Assembly: GCF_023522835.1 (NCBI RefSeq)
Contig: NZ_JALCZU010000006.1
Location: 184,144 to 248,143, forward strand
Direction: 5' to 3'
Source of the DNA: Oceanobacillus saliphilus
GTDB taxonomy: Bacteria > Bacillota > Bacilli > Bacillales > Amphibacillaceae
Length of the DNA: 64,000 bases
Shown here: piece by piece, positions 52,420 to 60,809 of the stretch
Layout: each line of letters starts with the position of its first letter
Position numbering within the stretch: the first letter of the stretch is position 1
Notes under the pieces: model-generated
The model's database searches: none
Told to the model about the DNA's origin: nothing
What the model saw: the letters and a program-made list of their open reading frames with translations, nothing else
Position numbers and translations under genes: made by a program

Positions 52420-54438
52420 TTGAAGCGAATCGTATTTTTACTTATTATTCCACTTATACTTGCTGCATGTTCCAATGATGAGCAAGTCACACCGAATGAA
52501 AGGTTCCATGAATATGTAGGCCTTTGGAATGAACAGGAATATGAAGAATTGTACCCGATGCTTTCTCAAGCAGCAACCGAAACTTATCCGGAGGACCAAT
52601 CAACACTTCGGAAAGAAAAAATCTATCAAGATCTGAATGTCTCTGATCTGCAAATAGAATTTCAAGAATTAAATGAAGAAGAACTTGAATTGGCTAAGGA
52701 AGAAGGAACTGCTCTTATACCTTTCTCCGTAAGTATGGAAACAATTGCTGGACCCATTTCTTTTGATTATGAAGCAACACTTGTTCAGCAGGTAGAAGAT
52801 CCCGAAGAGGAAACACTGAATTGGTATGTCGAATGGGATTCGGGATTTATTTTCCCTGAATTGCAAGACGGTGGGGAAATCAGTATTCAGACAACATATC
52901 CAAAACGTGGAGAAATCCTTGACCGTAACGAAATGCCACTTGCAATAAATGATACGATATACGAAATTGGGGTCGTACCCGGCAAACTAAGTCCTGATAC
53001 GGAACAATCCATACAGCAAATAGCAGATTTATTGGGCATGCGTGTTGAGGCAATAAATAACGAGCTCAGTGCAGGCTGGGTACAGGATAATTTATTTGTC
53101 CCACTAAAAAATATTCTTCCATCAGATGAAGCGCTTTTTGCTGATTTGATGGCCATCAATGGGGTTGATTACCGGGAAAATACCGGCCGTATCTACCCGG
53201 CTGGTGAGTCAGCTGCTCATTTAGTTGGTTATATCCGCAATATCACCGCAGATGATCTGGAAGAGGTCGATCCTGGTCAGTATGGAGCGAACGACAAAAT
53301 TGGCTCACGTGGCCTTGAAGCACATTATGAGGAGCAGCTGAAAGGAAAAAGAGGAGTCAAAATTGTTATTAACCAAGAAGGTCAGGATGAGATTTTACTT
53401 GCCGAAACTCCTGTAGAAAACGGTGAAAATATTACCGTTACAATAGATGTGAATGTTCAGGAGAAACTATACAATTCCTATGGCGAAGATGCTGGTACAG
53501 CTGCCGCAGTTGACCCAAAAACTGGGGAAACACTTGCATTAGTCAGCAGTCCTTCATTTGATCCAAATGAAGCGCTATATGGTACTTCCGGAAAGTATTG
53601 GGAACAACTTGAAAGTGATGAACAAAACCCATTGATTAACCGTTTTGCATCGACTTATGCTCCTGGGTCTGTAATCAAACCTGTCACAGGTGCAATCGGA
53701 TTAGCCAATGGAAGTATTGAGCTTGGTGAAGGAATGGAAATAGAAGGATTGACATGGAGTAATGGGGAAGGCTGGGGAAATTATGAGGTCAAAAGGGTTT
53801 CCACATCGAATGGCCCTGTTGATCTGGCCGACGCACTCATTCGTTCTGACAATATCTTCTTCGCCAGAAAAGCAGTAGAAATGGAATCTGATTCTTTTGT
53901 CAGCGGCATGCAGGACTTTGGCATTGGTGAGGAGTTCCCATATGAATATCCAATCACCATGTCCACCATTTCATCAAGTGGTAACCTGGACGATGAAGTA
54001 TTGCTTGCAAATACCAGTTACGGTCAGGGTGAGTTGGAAATGAGTGCCTTACATCTAGCAGTAACTTATACGACATTCCTCAATGAAGGAAATATGATTA
54101 AGCCGACTTTATTGACAAGTGAAGAAACAGCCCAAGTTTGGAAAGAAGCGTTAATCTCGGCTGAGGATGCTGTTGCGATTCAAGATGCATTAAGGAAAGT
54201 AGTAACAGAAGGTACAGCTAAAATTGCACAGGAAGCAGATTTTCCGATTTCAGGGAAAACCGGAACTGCCGAGTTAAAGTTGACCGACGATGATGAATCC
54301 GGGGAAAATGGTTGGTTCGTCGGATATCCGACTGACGATCAGGATTTTATCATCGCCATGATGGTAGAGCAAATACAGGATAAAGAAAGCGGACTGGCGA
54401 CGAGAAAAGTTACCGATGTGTTAACCCAGATTAAATAG
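52420..54438 (+). CDS. MecA-type penicillin-binding protein (class B, PBP3-like lipoprotein)
   Basis: 672 residues. A lipobox-like signal ends at LAAC (Cys15 or so). An NTF2-like MecA N-terminal domain (about 22-140), a PBP dimerisation domain (about 150-310) and a transpeptidase domain follow, with active-site Ser417 (SVIK), SDN at 476-478 and KTGT at 613-616. It crosslinks peptidoglycan. Relatives of B. subtilis PbpC can have low beta-lactam affinity, but this does not by itself show resistance. I start it at TTG 52420 behind GGGGG; the first in-frame codon upstream has no ribosome-binding site. Confidence 0.93.
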   Translation: MKRIVFLLIIPLILAACSNDEQVTPNERFHEYVGLWNEQEYEELYPMLSQAATETYPEDQSTLRKEKIYQDLNVSDLQIEFQELNEEELELAKEEGTALIPFSVSMETIAGPISFDYEATLVQQVEDPEEETLNWYVEWDSGFIFPELQDGGEISIQTTYPKRGEILDRNEMPLAINDTIYEIGVVPGKLSPDTEQSIQQIADLLGMRVEAINNELSAGWVQDNLFVPLKNILPSDEALFADLMAINGVDYRENTGRIYPAGESAAHLVGYIRNITADDLEEVDPGQYGANDKIGSRGLEAHYEEQLKGKRGVKIVINQEGQDEILLAETPVENGENITVTIDVNVQEKLYNSYGEDAGTAAAVDPKTGETLALVSSPSFDPNEALYGTSGKYWEQLESDEQNPLINRFASTYAPGSVIKPVTGAIGLANGSIELGEGMEIEGLTWSNGEGWGNYEVKRVSTSNGPVDLADALIRSDNIFFARKAVEMESDSFVSGMQDFGIGEEFPYEYPITMSTISSSGNLDDEVLLANTSYGQGELEMSALHLAVTYTTFLNEGNMIKPTLLTSEETAQVWKEALISAEDAVAIQDALRKVVTEGTAKIAQEADFPISGKTGTAELKLTDDDESGENGWFVGYPTDDQDFIIAMMVEQIQDKESGLATRKVTDVLTQIK

Positions 54439-54440
54439 AT

Positions 54441-54533
54441 TTAGAAAACTTGGCACACGCCAAGCTTTTCAGGCAAATGCCTTCGTAGTACTTATGCAAG
54501 TAAAAAAGTTAATACTTTCTAACTTACCAAAAA
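54441..54533 (+). repeat. Three-hairpin dispersed repeat, copy E
   Basis: TTAGAAAACTTGG then the perfect first hairpin CTTGGC-ACAC-GCCAAG, middle hairpin AGGC-AAAT-GCCT, and a degenerate distal stem. It fills the space between the PBP stop codon and the terminator at 54534. Confidence 0.88.
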
Positions 54534-54567
54534 AATCTACTCCTGTTCATCCGGAGTAGATTTTTTT
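54534..54567. terminator. Bidirectional terminator between the PBP and IDEAL-domain genes
   Basis: AATCTACTCC / GGAGTAGATT with a 9-nt loop and T7 on both strands; serves the converging genes on either side. Confidence 0.9.
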
Positions 54568-54569
54568 AT

Positions 54570-55013
54570 TTATAATAATTCTGTTAATGAATGAAACATC
54601 GCTTCGTCGCGCGCATCCAGTGCCATATCGATAAGTCTTTTAATATTATCTCTTTCCAGCTCGTGGATCAGTAGATGCATAGCTTTTTCCTGGTCTGTTT
54701 TACTCAGACCCGCTTCTGTGTGGTAATACGTTTCAGCGATAGAATGCAGCTGCTGAAGAAAATCAGGGATGGAGATGAGTTTGGACATTGGAACATTGAT
54801 TATGTCCTTACCATTTTGAAAGGCGAAGACTGCATCGGTATTTTCTACCATCTTCGTTCTTCGATTAATCCGGATTTCATTGGACTCTACAGGAATGAAT
54901 TGATAAACCTTCTTATTGATCATGACCGAAAAATATTGATACGCAAGAATGATTCGGACATATTTTTCTTCCGTTTTAACATAGTACGGTTTAAGCATTT
55001 TGACAGTTACCAT
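54570..55013 (-). CDS. IDEAL-domain protein
   Basis: 147 residues. The C-terminal 35 residues (LLIHELERDNIKRLIDMALD then ARDEAMFHSLTELL) fit the short IDEAL domain found in several Bacillus regulators. The N-terminal 100 residues look like a small beta-rich domain (YVRIILAYQYFSVMINKKVY) that I do not recognise. No signal peptide. Monocistronic, between two terminatory regions. The function is unknown. Confidence 0.75.
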   Translation of the reverse strand: MVTVKMLKPYYVKTEEKYVRIILAYQYFSVMINKKVYQFIPVESNEIRINRRTKMVENTDAVFAFQNGKDIINVPMSKLISIPDFLQQLHSIAETYYHTEAGLSKTDQEKAMHLLIHELERDNIKRLIDMALDARDEAMFHSLTELL

Positions 55014-55177
55014 CTATTCCACCTCCCAATTTATTATACGTATTACCAATCTAAATTTTCAGTTAATTTATTTTACATGAATTTTCAGGTAAATACAAGA
55101 GGAAATTTTTTCATTATTGTCTTTTATTCATGTTGCGCCAAAATCGCCTAGTCTCTGGTAATACCGAAGATGCATCC

Positions 55178-55537
55178 TTATTTTTCTTCCAGTTCCTTGT
55201 TCTCTTCTTCCGTGAACACACGCGATCTTGTTAAGAAACGCTTTCCTTCTGGACCTTCAAGTGAGAACATCCCCCCTCTTCCATTTACTGCATCGATAAT
55301 CAGCTGCGTATGTTTCCAATATTCGTATTGATCTTTGGAAATATAAAAAGGTGTTTCGCCAATTTCTCCTAAAAGTAAGTCTGATTCACCTGTACGAAAC
55401 TCACCTAGTTGATAACACATTGGTGAACTCCCGTCACAGCAGCCTCCAGATTGATGGAACATAAGTGGACCATGGGCTTCTTTTAAATGTTCAATAAGGT
55501 GTAATGCTTCTTTTGTAGCAATTACGCGTTCGACCAT
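55178..55537 (-). CDS. DUF779 protein, companion of aldehyde dehydrogenase
   Basis: 119 residues. DUF779 with conserved cysteines in HQSGGCCDGSSPMCYQLGEF at about 28-47, suggestive of metal or redox chemistry. DUF779 genes are found almost only next to aldehyde dehydrogenase genes, as here. The precise role is not established. The ATG follows AAAGGGTGTG. A dispersed repeat (copy F) ends about 12 nt before that site, so the repeat is part of the 5' leader. Confidence 0.9.
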   Translation of the reverse strand: MVERVIATKEALHLIEHLKEAHGPLMFHQSGGCCDGSSPMCYQLGEFRTGESDLLLGEIGETPFYISKDQYEYWKHTQLIIDAVNGRGGMFSLEGPEGKRFLTRSRVFTEEENKELEEK

Positions 55538-55552
55538 TTTTCACACCCTTTC

Positions 55553-55630
55553 TCAGCAAGTAAGAAAGTATTAACTTTTTTACTTGCATAAGTGCAACTA
55601 AGGCTTAGGCAGTTGCCAAGTTTTCCAAAA
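55553..55630 (-). repeat. Three-hairpin dispersed repeat, copy F (minus orientation)
   Basis: On the minus strand GGAAAACTTGGCAACTGCC begins it and CTTACTTGC ends it. The distal stem GCAAGTAA / TTACTTGC is perfect. It lacks the middle hairpin. It sits between the ALDH stop codon and the DUF779 ribosome-binding site, in sense orientation. Confidence 0.85.
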
Positions 55631-55665
55631 AACTGGGCCGAGTTTCTTTGTTTACACGTAAACAT

Positions 55666-57186
55666 CTAGAATAGTCCAGCAGCACCTTCACTGTAGCTGA
55701 TCAGCAAATTCTTCGTTTGCTGGTAATGGCTAAGCATCATGAGATGATTTTCACGGCCAATTCCGGATTTTTTATATCCACCAAACGCTGCATGTGCAGG
55801 ATACTGGTGATAGCAATTCGTCCATACGCGCCCCGCTTCAATTCCACGCCCGAAACGGTAGGCAGTATTGATGTTTCTTGTCCATATTCCTGCCCCTAAA
55901 CCGTAAAGTGTATCATTGGCAATTTCCATGGCTTCTTCTTTATCTTTAAAGGTAGTAACGGAAAGCACCGGACCAAATATCTCTTCCTGGAAAATACGCA
56001 TCTTGTTATTTCCTTTAAAAATAGTTGGTTCCACATAATAACCTGTTTCCAGTTCACCATCCAGTTTATTGACGTTCCCACCTACAAGAACTTCTGCCCC
56101 TTCCTCTTTACCAATATCCAGATAGGATTTAATCTTTTCCATCTGTTCTTCGGAAGCCTGAGCTCCCATCATTGTATCTGTATCAAGAGGATGTCCAATT
56201 TTTATTTGATTTACCCTTTCAATTGCTTTTTCCATGAACTTGTCATAGATTGACTCATGAATGATTGCACGGGATGGACAGGTACAAACTTCACCCTGGT
56301 TCAGGGCAAACATAACCATTCCTTCAATCGCTTTATCAAGGAAACCATCATCCTCATCCATTACATCTTCAAAGAAAATATTTGGTGATTTCCCACCCAG
56401 CTCCAATGTAACCGGAATAATATTTTCGGATGCATATTGCATAATCAGACGCCCAGTAGTCGTTTCACCAGTAAAAGCGATCTTTGATATACGACTGTTT
56501 GATGCCAATGGCTTTCCGGCTTCCACCCCAAAGCCATTTACAATATTGATAACACCAGGCGGGAGAAGATCTTTTATAACATCCATAAGTACGTGAATGG
56601 ATGCAGGTGTCTGTTCAGCAGGCTTTAAGACAACACAATTGCCCGCTGCCAATGCTGGAGCCAACTTCCATGTTGCCATTAAAATAGGGAAATTCCATGG
56701 AATAATCTGTCCTACTACACCGAGTGGTTCATGAAAATGATAGGCCACCGTATCATTATCAATTTGACTGATGCCACCCTCCTGAGCTCTGATTACCCCA
56801 GCAAAATAGCGAAAATGGTCAACAGCCAACGGCAAATCCGCCGCCAATGTTTCCCTGACTGCTTTTCCATTATCCCAGGTTTCTGCTACAGCGAGCTTTT
56901 CCAGGTTTTCTTCGATACGATCAGCTATCTTATTTAAAATATTCGCCCTTTCAGCAACCGATGTTTTTCCCCAACTATCTTTTGCCGCATGTGCAGCATC
57001 TATGGCAGTTTCAACGTCTTCCTTACTTGATCTGGCAACCTCACAAAAAACCTTTCCGGTAACCGGACTGATGTTTTCAAAGTATTTACCTTGGACTGGA
57101 GGATGATATTCTCCTCCGATAAAGTTGTCATATCTTTCCTTGAAATTTACTAAAGAACCATCCGTGTTTGGACTTTCATACCTCAT
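55666..57186 (-). CDS. NAD(P)-dependent aldehyde dehydrogenase
   Basis: 506 residues of the ALDH superfamily, nearest in my judgement to the acetaldehyde dehydrogenase/AldB group. Catalytic Cys301 is in [11 protein letters not shown], the general-base Glu is in [10 protein letters not shown], and the cofactor region is [19 protein letters not shown]. It oxidises aldehydes to acids. I start it at ATG 57186 ([10 protein letters not shown]) because the upstream frame is the GAGGAGG site itself. A perfect cre palindrome over the transcription start implies CcpA repression. Probably co-transcribed with DUF779. Confidence 0.93.
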   Translation of the reverse strand: MRYESPNTDGSLVNFKERYDNFIGGEYHPPVQGKYFENISPVTGKVFCEVARSSKEDVETAIDAAHAAKDSWGKTSVAERANILNKIADRIEENLEKLAVAETWDNGKAVRETLAADLPLAVDHFRYFAGVIRAQEGGISQIDNDTVAYHFHEPLGVVGQIIPWNFPILMATWKLAPALAAGNCVVLKPAEQTPASIHVLMDVIKDLLPPGVINIVNGFGVEAGKPLASNSRISKIAFTGETTTGRLIMQYASENIIPVTLELGGKSPNIFFEDVMDEDDGFLDKAIEGMVMFALNQGEVCTCPSRAIIHESIYDKFMEKAIERVNQIKIGHPLDTDTMMGAQASEEQMEKIKSYLDIGKEEGAEVLVGGNVNKLDGELETGYYVEPTIFKGNNKMRIFQEEIFGPVLSVTTFKDKEEAMEIANDTLYGLGAGIWTRNINTAYRFGRGIEAGRVWTNCYHQYPAHAAFGGYKKSGIGRENHLMMLSHYQQTKNLLISYSEGAAGLF

Positions 57187-57207
57187 TCGTGAATTCCTCC
57201 TCATTAA

Positions 57208-57227
57208 TGTAAGCGATTACAATTATA
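57208..57227 (-). promoter_or_regulatory. cre operator and -10 box of the aldehyde dehydrogenase gene
   Basis: TGTAAGCGATTACA (57208-57221) is palindromic and fits TGWNANCGNTNWCA at every position. TATAAT lies directly upstream on the minus strand (57222-57227), so the operator covers the transcription start. The -35 is weak. Confidence 0.8.
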
Positions 57228-57387
57228 GCAGGATGAAGAACGTGGTGTAGTCTCTCTTTCTAAATTATAGCAGAATATGATTAACTATTCCAATAATTAA
57301 AAATAAGTATAGATATTGTTTGAGGGTCAATTTAAAATGGTCGTTAGCTTGCAATAGCTAAAAAGAAAAACTGTATGCTTTTTAAAT

Positions 57388-57484
57388 TCAAGAAACGTTC
57401 ATGTCACTAAGCCTTTCAGTGCCAGCATTCGTTGTACTTATGCAGAAAGGAAATTTTTATACTTTCCCTTCTGCAAAAAAAAAA
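57388..57484 (+). repeat. Three-hairpin dispersed repeat, copy G
   Basis: The 5' part is divergent (AAGAAACGTTCATGTCACTAA), the middle and 3' parts typical (CGTTGTACTTATGCAGAAAGG ending CTTCTGCAAAAAAAAA). The 3' end meets the terminator at 57482. The remainder of 57228-57387 has no gene. Confidence 0.8.
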
Positions 57485-57509
57485 ACCTGATCAAGCTGAT
57501 CAAGGTTTT
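57482..57509 (-). terminator. Terminator downstream of the YdjO-like gene
   Basis: AAAACCTTGATCA / TGATCAGGTTTT (one bulge) followed by T9 on the minus strand, 113 nt past the stop codon. Confidence 0.8.
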
Positions 57510-57621
57510 ATCAATAACCGAAGCTATAAGAAAAACGTTGGAAAACCAACGTTTCATTGTAAAGAACTATGGTACTATAATTTCAATTGATTAGCTTCAG
57601 CTTTGTTAGAGATACTACTTC

Positions 57622-57807
57622 CTATTTCATCTCCGGAATAACTCTTACTTCCCGGTCCATCGTTGAATTGCATAATGGACATGCAGGTTCTTCGTTAAAA
57701 CTGTATGATTCCCTCATCCAGCCCTGACATTCGTCGCTCGTGCATGACCATACATTCGTTTCCACTTCAGGAACCGGTTCCTTAGGCCCTCGAGAAAATG
57801 ACATCAT
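57622..57807 (-). CDS. YdjO-like cold-inducible zinc-ribbon protein
   Basis: 61 residues with two cysteine pairs, CTSDEC and CPLC, plus the GWMR segment found in the YdjO family of cold-inducible proteins. Likely binds one zinc ion; role unknown. Two adjacent ATG codons (57807, 57804) follow AAAGGGGA. Monocistronic. Confidence 0.85.
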   Translation of the reverse strand: MMSFSRGPKEPVPEVETNVWSCTSDECQGWMRESYSFNEEPACPLCNSTMDREVRVIPEMK

Positions 57808-57870
57808 AGCATCCCCTTTCTTTTACACTTCATATTATACTCCTTTTTCAGCAACAATGTAAGGGTATGC

Positions 57871-58761
57871 TTATGACCCGATATTGATTGTGTGCTTAAC
57901 AAGGTTTTCAAATACTTGCAATGCCTTCGGATGGAACTCATAATGATTTTTGATAATCGAAAATTTCCGCTGAATGGGTGTATCGTCGACCGATAATTTC
58001 CGTATTCTGTTCAGCTGGATTTCTTTGGCAAACGTTAAATCGGAAAGCAAACTAATACCCAGTCCTGCTTCTACACCCTCTTTAATTGTTTGCGTACTAC
58101 CAAATGTAAGGATTCTTTCCGGTGAGAGATGATGCTTTTGGAAAAATTCCTCCACAACTTTACGTGTCCCGGAACCTTCCTCCCGGATAATCCATGTTTC
58201 TTTCTCCAAATCCCCTATGGAAAATTGTTCCTCTGTTATAAAGGATGTTCGATTTCCAACAATAATATACATCTTATCAGTTGCAAACTGTTCAACGGAC
58301 ATCTGCTGATGGGAGTAATTCCCTTCGATAAGTCCGATATCAATTTCGTGATTTAAAAGTTTTGAACCGATTTCCTCCGTATTGCCAATCGATACTTCCG
58401 GTACGATTTGAGGGTAAGTTTCCTGTAATTCTGCCAAAAGCCGAGGAAGTACATATTCCCCAATGGTATAGCTTGCACCAATTTTCAGCTCACCTCTTGG
58501 TTCGTTTTTTAAATCCGATACAAGAATCTGCATTTGCTCATAGTTTCGTAAAATTTCCAATGTATACTGATAGACAATTTTCCCTGCTTTATTCAATTCC
58601 ACGAACATATTGCTTCTCTCCAACAGACGAGTCCCAAGTTCTTTTTCCAGCGCTGCAATATACTGACTGACTGCTGGTTGTGACATATGCAATGCTTCAG
58701 CTGCCCTCGAAAAACTTTTACGTGCAGCCACTTCCTTAAAAACAACAAGATGCTGATCCAC
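57871..58761 (-). CDS. LysR-family transcriptional regulator
   Basis: 296 residues. An N-terminal winged helix (HLVVFKEVAARKSFSRAAEA then LHMSQPAVSQYIAALE) and a periplasmic-binding-like effector domain (about 90-296). CysL/CbbR type. I start at GTG 58761, which has GGAGGGGGAG 6 nt upstream and gives the usual LysR N-terminus. Divergent from the YeiH-type gene at 58916, so that gene is its likely target. The 124-bp intergenic region has ATAAGTAT direct repeats (about 58816 and 58834). Confidence 0.92.
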   Translation of the reverse strand: MDQHLVVFKEVAARKSFSRAAEALHMSQPAVSQYIAALEKELGTRLLERSNMFVELNKAGKIVYQYTLEILRNYEQMQILVSDLKNEPRGELKIGASYTIGEYVLPRLLAELQETYPQIVPEVSIGNTEEIGSKLLNHEIDIGLIEGNYSHQQMSVEQFATDKMYIIVGNRTSFITEEQFSIGDLEKETWIIREEGSGTRKVVEEFFQKHHLSPERILTFGSTQTIKEGVEAGLGISLLSDLTFAKEIQLNRIRKLSVDDTPIQRKFSIIKNHYEFHPKALQVFENLVKHTINIGS

Positions 58762-58777
58762 TAATAACTCCCCCTCC

Positions 58778-58799
58778 AAGGTGCCTGTCACTCCCCGAA
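58778..58799. repeat. 22-bp repeat, inverted copy of 60032-60053
   Basis: AAGGTGCCTGTCACTCCCCG and the next two bases AA match exactly, in reverse complement, the sequence at 60032-60053. It sits just upstream of the LysR ribosome-binding site. The pair brackets the YeiH-type gene. Confidence 0.85.
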
Positions 58800-58915
58800 T
58801 TTTGTCGAACGTCTTTTATAAGTATATCTTATCATAAGTATTATAATAATTTATTTTTCTTATGCACTGACTGAAATTATACTTAATACGACAAGATAGA
58901 AAGAGAGGGATACCG

Positions 58916-59941
58916 ATGAATACGTTATCGAAGGGTTCCGATTATTGGAAAAGGTTATTATTGGGAATTGGTTTTACGTTTATTTTTGCCTTGCTAGGAT
59001 ATTCACTTTCACTAATACCTGGCTTCAACAGGGTTGGACCGCTTGCCAGCGCTATTTTATTGGCAATTGCCTATCGCCAAGTGTTTGGCTATCCGGAGTT
59101 TTTCCGTAATGGAATAGAATTTTCATCCAAATATTTATTACGATTTGCTATTATTTTATATGGTTTAAAATTGAATATGGATGTGATTTTTCAAGATGGG
59201 ATTGGCTTATTGATCAAAGGTGCCATAACAATCGTTTTTGTCATTTTGGTAACGATGTATTTGGCAAAACTGTTTAAAGCCAACTCACAAATTGCTTTAC
59301 TGCTCGGTGTAGGTACAGGGGTTTGTGGTGCAGCGGCCATAGCAGCCGTAGCTCCGATCGTTAAAGCAAAAGATGATGATACAGCAATCAGTGTAGGCAT
59401 CATTGCATTGGTCGGCACGTTTTTCTCCATTATTTATGCATTGCTATTGCCACTGCTTCCGATATCAGATGTACAGTATGGTGTTTGGTCTGGGCTTAGT
59501 CTTCATGAATTGGCCCATGTTGCACTTGCTGCAGAACCGGCTGGAGAAGAAGCGCTGGCAATGGCGTTATTAGCCAAGTTAGGTCGTGTTTTCCTACTCG
59601 TTCCATTATGTTTTATCTTGATCTTTTGGGTAAAAAACCGAAAATCAACAGATGAATCAGATCAGACGAAAGTGAAGTTTCCAATGTATTTACTTGGATT
59701 CATTGTGATGAGTTTATTCGGAAGCTATGTTTTGGGGAGTATGATTCCAGTAACGAAAGGCGTCATGGACATGATTAGTTTCGCTACTACCTTCATCCTG
59801 ACTTCTGCTATGGTCGGACTAGGTTTGAATGTCAGCCTTAAGGATGTTAAAAACAAGGCGTTACGTCCGTTAATGGCAATGCTAATTGCATCAATTCTTG
59901 TATCTGTACTCATGTATTGGGTTGCGGGAATATCATTTTGA
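58916..59941 (+). CDS. YeiH/UPF0324-type membrane transporter (putative sulfate exporter family)
   Basis: 341 residues with about ten membrane helices. Conserved segment GVGTGVCGAAAIAAVAPIVK lies at about 136-155 and LHELAHVALA near 199-208. The UPF0324 family is annotated as putative sulfate exporters and is often beside LysR genes; the true substrate is not proven. RBS AGAGAGGG. It ends with a terminator at 59956. Confidence 0.9.
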   Translation: MNTLSKGSDYWKRLLLGIGFTFIFALLGYSLSLIPGFNRVGPLASAILLAIAYRQVFGYPEFFRNGIEFSSKYLLRFAIILYGLKLNMDVIFQDGIGLLIKGAITIVFVILVTMYLAKLFKANSQIALLLGVGTGVCGAAAIAAVAPIVKAKDDDTAISVGIIALVGTFFSIIYALLLPLLPISDVQYGVWSGLSLHELAHVALAAEPAGEEALAMALLAKLGRVFLLVPLCFILIFWVKNRKSTDESDQTKVKFPMYLLGFIVMSLFGSYVLGSMIPVTKGVMDMISFATTFILTSAMVGLGLNVSLKDVKNKALRPLMAMLIASILVSVLMYWVAGISF

Positions 59942-59955
59942 ATTGTAAAACAGAA

Positions 59956-59983
59956 GAACCGGCTGAGAGTAGCCGGTTCTTTT
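59956..59983 (+). terminator. Terminator of the YeiH-type gene
   Basis: GAACCGGCT / AGCCGGTTC with a 6-nt loop and TTTTGT on the plus strand, 14 nt past the stop codon. Confidence 0.88.
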
Positions 59984-60031
59984 GTATAATTATGTGGATT
60001 GTCATACCGCCTCAGAATATTAATGACAAAT

Positions 60032-60053
60032 TTCGGGGAGTGACAGGCACCTT
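60032..60053. repeat. 22-bp repeat, inverted copy of 58778-58799
   Basis: TTCGGGGAGTGACAGGCACC followed by TT; its last bases fall inside the stop codon of the HAD phosphatase. No T-run or stem of its own. Confidence 0.85.
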
Positions 60054-60792
60054 AAAGAGCGAATTGTTCGATTGCTTTTGCTACACCGTCATTATCATTT
60101 GTATCTGTTGTATGATTCGCAACTTTTTTGATCGCTTCCTGGGCATTTCCCATTGCAACACCAATTCCTGCTTCCTGAATCATTTTAATATCATTCAGAC
60201 TATCTCCTACAGCCATGACTTCGTTCATCGTAATCCCAATTTTATCACAAAGAAAATGTAGTGCCTTTGCCTTGCTTACACCTTTTGGATTGGCTTCAAC
60301 ATTTGTTGGAAGTGAGTTGGTAAGCTCAAGTTCTTCATAATGGGAAAGCTCCTGGATCATCATATCCAATTTTTGTTTATCCGTCGATTCACAGCCAAAC
60401 TTCAGCCACTCATACTTATAGAAATCATCCGGTGCTTCACCGCGGAATACACCACTCGTTGAAATCATCCACATGTTGACGCCAACCTGTGTGCCAAGAT
60501 TATATAGTTTTTCAATGAGCTCGGTTTTCAGTAAATGTTGATCAAGTAATTCTTTCTCCATCGTCCATATCTGACCACCATTCGCAGTTACGAGATAGGA
60601 TTGCAATTTCAATTCTTCAGCATAAGGGTAACATGTCTGAAAACCACGTCCAGTACTTAATACTACATGAATTCCTTTGGCAAGAGCCTGTTCAATGGCT
60701 AACTTTGTACGTTCTGTAATGTCATGCTCACCTGTTAATAATGTTCCATCCATATCGAGTGCAATAAGTTTAACTTCATGTTCTGTTGTCAT
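60052..60792 (-). CDS. Cof-type HAD phosphatase
   Basis: 246 residues. HAD motif I ALDMDGTLL at about 10-18, motif II LSTGR, motif IV GDSLNDIKMIQEAGIGVAMGN (in parts GDSLNDIKMI and EAGIGVAMGN). A C2B cap between them marks the Cof/IIB subfamily that dephosphorylates sugar phosphates, FMN or similar. The substrate is unknown. 17 nt downstream of the MFS gene, probably co-transcribed. Confidence 0.93.
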   Translation of the reverse strand: MTTEHEVKLIALDMDGTLLTGEHDITERTKLAIEQALAKGIHVVLSTGRGFQTCYPYAEELKLQSYLVTANGGQIWTMEKELLDQHLLKTELIEKLYNLGTQVGVNMWMISTSGVFRGEAPDDFYKYEWLKFGCESTDKQKLDMMIQELSHYEELELTNSLPTNVEANPKGVSKAKALHFLCDKIGITMNEVMAVGDSLNDIKMIQEAGIGVAMGNAQEAIKKVANHTTDTNDNDGVAKAIEQFAL

Positions 60793-60809
60793 TAAAATAC
60801 TCCTTTACC

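Noticed and set aside
52420-54438. mecA-style acquired beta-lactam resistance
   Set aside because: The MecA N-terminal domain is also normal in housekeeping Bacillus PBP3-type proteins; no mecI/mecR/blaR genes or mobile element are nearby.
22474-57484. Repeat family considered as the Bacillaceae-1 RNA motif or as terminator variants only
   Set aside because: It has three stems, not the two with RUCCU loops I recall for Bacillaceae-1, and no link to rRNA or tRNA genes. Separate terminators lie beyond the repeats.
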